The notes below the pieces were generated by a model. The model had not been told where the DNA came from and made no database searches. It saw only the letters and a program-made list of their open reading frames with translations. Positions 62,340-64,000 of a DNA stretch of 64,000 nt are shown piece by piece; the first letter of the stretch is position 1; each line of letters begins with the position of its first letter. Origin of the DNA: PALSA-270 sp963770915 (GTDB lineage Bacteria; Acidobacteriota; Terriglobia; Terriglobales; Acidobacteriaceae); the NCBI GenBank assembly GCA_963770915.1, contig CAVYRG010000001.1:2604001-2668000 (forward strand). Reading direction: 5' to 3'. The position numbers and the translations under genes are program-made.

Positions 62340-63005
62340 TTATCTTTTCGTTTCTGAGGATTTCCCAGCGGCCGCAGGGAGAGAACGCACTTGACGGCTC
62401 GCACTCGCCAGAACGGCGAGGTAATGATTGACTTCGATAGCAGGAACTTGCCCGGTGTGCTGCGGGATTCGCTCTTCCAGTTCCCTCCAACCTCTTTGCC
62501 ACTGCCACCACATCAAGAGGCCAGCCAAAGCGAGCGCGCCTGCAGCCATCCACCAGAGACGGCGACGAGAGGAGACACTTCCTTTATCCGAAAGATAGCT
62601 TGAAGCGTCGGGCTGGGAGCGCGCGGAGTCAACTTTGGCAGCGCCGGAAGGACTTGTCTGGAGCTTTTGCCGTGCCCACTCGCGAATGACGGCCTGCTGA
62701 TGACGCGTCAGTTCCGTGAACTCGAACCCGCAGCGCAACGGAGAGTGATGCCGCACGATGGCTTTCGTCTGCAAGCCCAGGCCAAGGTCGGGCAGGAGGA
62801 ATTCAACGCCCACCCGATCGGTTAGGTGCACTTCTCCGCCCAGCACGACCGCGATGCCACCTTCACCAAGATCCACGGAACGGCCCGGGATGCTGTAGGC
62901 AGTCCCGGAGCGCAAGACTGTCACCCGAACCGGAACCGTTAAGGGACAGCGTGGCGCCCGCCGGCGCGCGAATGCCCGCAGCGGAGCCCGCCCTGGCGTA
63001 CTCAT
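62340..63005 (-). CDS. PilZ-domain protein with a C-terminal membrane helix
   Basis: 221 aa. The N-terminal 110 residues form a PilZ barrel: the first c-di-GMP motif in RRRAPRCPLTVPVRV (RxxxR type) and the second in RSVDLGEGGIAVVL, where the usual Ser of DxSxxG is Gly. A Ser-rich linker leads to one transmembrane helix (LWWMAAGALALAGLLMWW) and a short distal tail. The protein could bring c-di-GMP sensing to the membrane, perhaps for surface or polysaccharide control, though ligand binding is uncertain because of the Gly. A 16-bp palindrome lies 107 bp upstream. Confidence 0.8.
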   Translation of the reverse strand: MSTPGRAPLRAFARRRAPRCPLTVPVRVTVLRSGTAYSIPGRSVDLGEGGIAVVLGGEVHLTDRVGVEFLLPDLGLGLQTKAIVRHHSPLRCGFEFTELTRHQQAVIREWARQKLQTSPSGAAKVDSARSQPDASSYLSDKGSVSSRRRLWWMAAGALALAGLLMWWQWQRGWRELEERIPQHTGQVPAIEVNHYLAVLASASRQVRSLPAAAGKSSETKR

Positions 63006-63316
63006 AGCTTCACTTTCCGCGTTTGAATCGAAAAACGCTGGCTAGCCGCCTGTTTACATGCAGGCAGGCCGAAAACCCAAGCCACAGTCTAGGGATTAGG
63101 CGGAGAGTATAGCACCAATATTGGTGCAAAGTGGACGACTACTTGCGGCTAAAGGTACGTAGCCGGTAACTGTCAGGAAGTGGTGCAAAATCAATCAAGT
63201 AGGAGGGAAACCGGCCGCATAGCCCACCAGGATCGGTATCTGGCCAGGTAAAAGCATCCTAGGACTCAGTAAACGTACTCATCCCAAGACCCAAACAGAC
63301 CGTTCTATCGCGGCAA
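63006..63316. other. Intergenic region upstream of the PilZ gene
   Basis: 311 bp with no gene. It holds the palindrome at 63112-63127 and a repeated half-site: GGTGCAAA directly after it, and again TGGTGCAAAA near 63181. Confidence 0.5.
63112..63127. promoter_or_regulatory. 16-bp perfect palindrome upstream of the PilZ gene
   Basis: GCACCAATATTGGTGC is fully symmetric. It resembles the NtrC-type layout GCACC-N5-GGTGC but has six central bases instead of five. A half-site recurs about 55 bp away. It is probably an operator for the PilZ gene. Confidence 0.5.
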
Positions 63317-63577
63317 TTAGGGCCATCGCTTGGCAGTATCTTCCCAGCCTGCCGCCCTCGCTGGCTGAGGAGTGCCTGCATTCACCGCCGTCTGCGGAAT
63401 GCGGATTGGCTGCTGCGCGGTGGCGCTCGCCAGCGTGGGCTTGTTATGGTCAATGTCGCCACCCAGCTCCTTATCGTCCGAGAGGAGCGGGGCTGCAACT
63501 CGCAGCGCTTCCACTTCCTTTTCCAGTCTGGTGAGTTCGAGTTCTTTCTGCCTCAGAACCTCGTAAACATTCTTCAT
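63317..63577 (-). CDS. Small conserved coiled-coil protein
   Basis: 86 aa from an ATG. Residues 1-28 (MKNVYEVLRQKELELTRLEK...) form a heptad-patterned helix; the rest is Pro- and Ala-rich and probably disordered. I recognise the N-terminal wording from many acidobacterial genomes, where it is annotated as hypothetical. No function is known to me. Confidence 0.8.
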   Translation of the reverse strand: MKNVYEVLRQKELELTRLEKEVEALRVAAPLLSDDKELGGDIDHNKPTLASATAQQPIRIPQTAVNAGTPQPARAAGWEDTAKRWP

Positions 63578-64000
63578 ATCGTCGGTACCTGCGAAAACCC
63601 CTGAAAGTAATGGATTACCCGCACTTTATGCAGCCGTTAGGTTTTTGTCAAGGGATTATGTTCCCGGTTTCACCGACTCAACCAGCCGGAATCGGCTGTT
63701 CGTGGCTTGGTTGCTTTGGAACATTCCCTACACAGCAGATTTTACAAAATCCAGCCCTCACTTTTGTGAATCCTAGCGTCTAAGTACCTAAGTTCGGTCC
63801 CGCCCCGGTTCTTTTCCGTGGACGGGACGTTCGGCCCTTCGGTGCATGTGGAGGCTATCCCGGAGTCTTACGTTACAAGACTCAGGCGGCGGTCCATCCG
63901 GAAGGGACAAGAACTGCTGGGGGCAGGGAGGCGGTCTATGGGAAGTGAGCGGGGAGAACGCAATGGAGCTGTGAAAGACCCTTTCCCCGGCCGAAACGAC
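63578..64000. other. Intergenic end of the window with possible structured RNA
   Basis: No protein gene is supported. From about 63780 the DNA becomes GC-rich and hairpin-prone: GAGTCTT and AAGACTC (63863-63883) form a perfect 7-bp stem with a 7-nt loop, followed by CAGGCGGCGGTCCATCC. The text GTTACA...GCGGCGG recalls the 3' half of 6S RNA, but I could not fold a full 6S shape. The window ends before any downstream gene, so it could also be a leader. Confidence 0.3.

Overview
The window looks like chromosomal DNA of a soil-type member of the Acidobacteriota (Terriglobia / Acidobacteriia). The evidence is a set of small lineage-typical proteins (a 110-aa protein with RRRISLAQKARWA-type repeats, an 86-aa protein beginning MKNVYEVLRQKELELTRLE, and a decayed lipoprotein-carrier-like gene), an exosortase with a PExPT-type C-terminal sorting peptide, a large hemicellulose gene set, and moderately high GC. 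No rRNA or plasmid function is present. This placement is inference from family familiarity; I ran no search.

Layout. 1-6 kb: a TPR protein cut by the window edge, a zinc-ribbon protein, an exported protein, a CBM9-like protein, the Ada alkylation-repair regulator and an NAD(P)-binding protein. 6.28-17.14 kb: a genomic island in a tRNA-Pro(CGG) gene. The last 52 bp of the tRNA region are repeated exactly at the far end (6308-6359 and 17085-17136). The island holds a VWA protein, tiny zinc-ribbon ORFs and a very repetitive, rearranged Rhs/YD-repeat toxin locus that ends in a variable tip and a small candidate immunity gene. 17.2-22.4 kb: three tandem NHL/beta-propeller lipoprotein genes on the minus strand, the third a deletion-frameshift pseudogene. 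22.7-24.6 kb: a 65-aa secreted peptide with a PExPT-like sorting tail, overlapping an exosortase gene. 24.8-27.9 kb: an APC transporter and an MscS-type channel.

28-36 kb and 41.3-46.5 kb: plant cell-wall sugar use. The genes are GH3 with a PA14 domain, two tandem NIF3-like proteins (one with a Tat signal), a CE15-type glucuronoyl esterase, a GH8 exo-oligoxylanase and an acetylesterase-like hydrolase, followed by an operon of KdgT-like permease, DUF1537 acid-sugar kinase, PdxA2 dehydrogenase and aldo/keto reductase that would fit D-threonate or D-erythronate breakdown. Between these lies a compact group 3b [NiFe] hydrogenase operon (36.2-41.25 kb; HydB, a stand-alone cyclic-nucleotide-binding protein, HydG, HydD, HydA, protease), preceded by a perfect CRP/FNR-type palindrome.

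46.5-48.5 kb: gene remnants (a glycosyltransferase piece and a frameshifted lipoprotein-carrier-like gene) plus a small basic protein. 48.6-58.8 kb: a minus-strand exopolysaccharide operon (Wza-like export protein, Wzz/GumC-like protein, a BY-kinase-like protein without a Walker A motif, sugar-phosphate transferase, O-antigen-ligase-like protein, GT4, a GT4-GT4 fusion, RfbD). It diverges from a NarL/LuxR-type regulator whose receiver lacks the usual Asp; an 18-bp palindrome lies between. 60-64 kb: aldehyde dehydrogenase, a small membrane protein, a PilZ protein preceded by a 16-bp palindrome, and a small coiled-coil protein.
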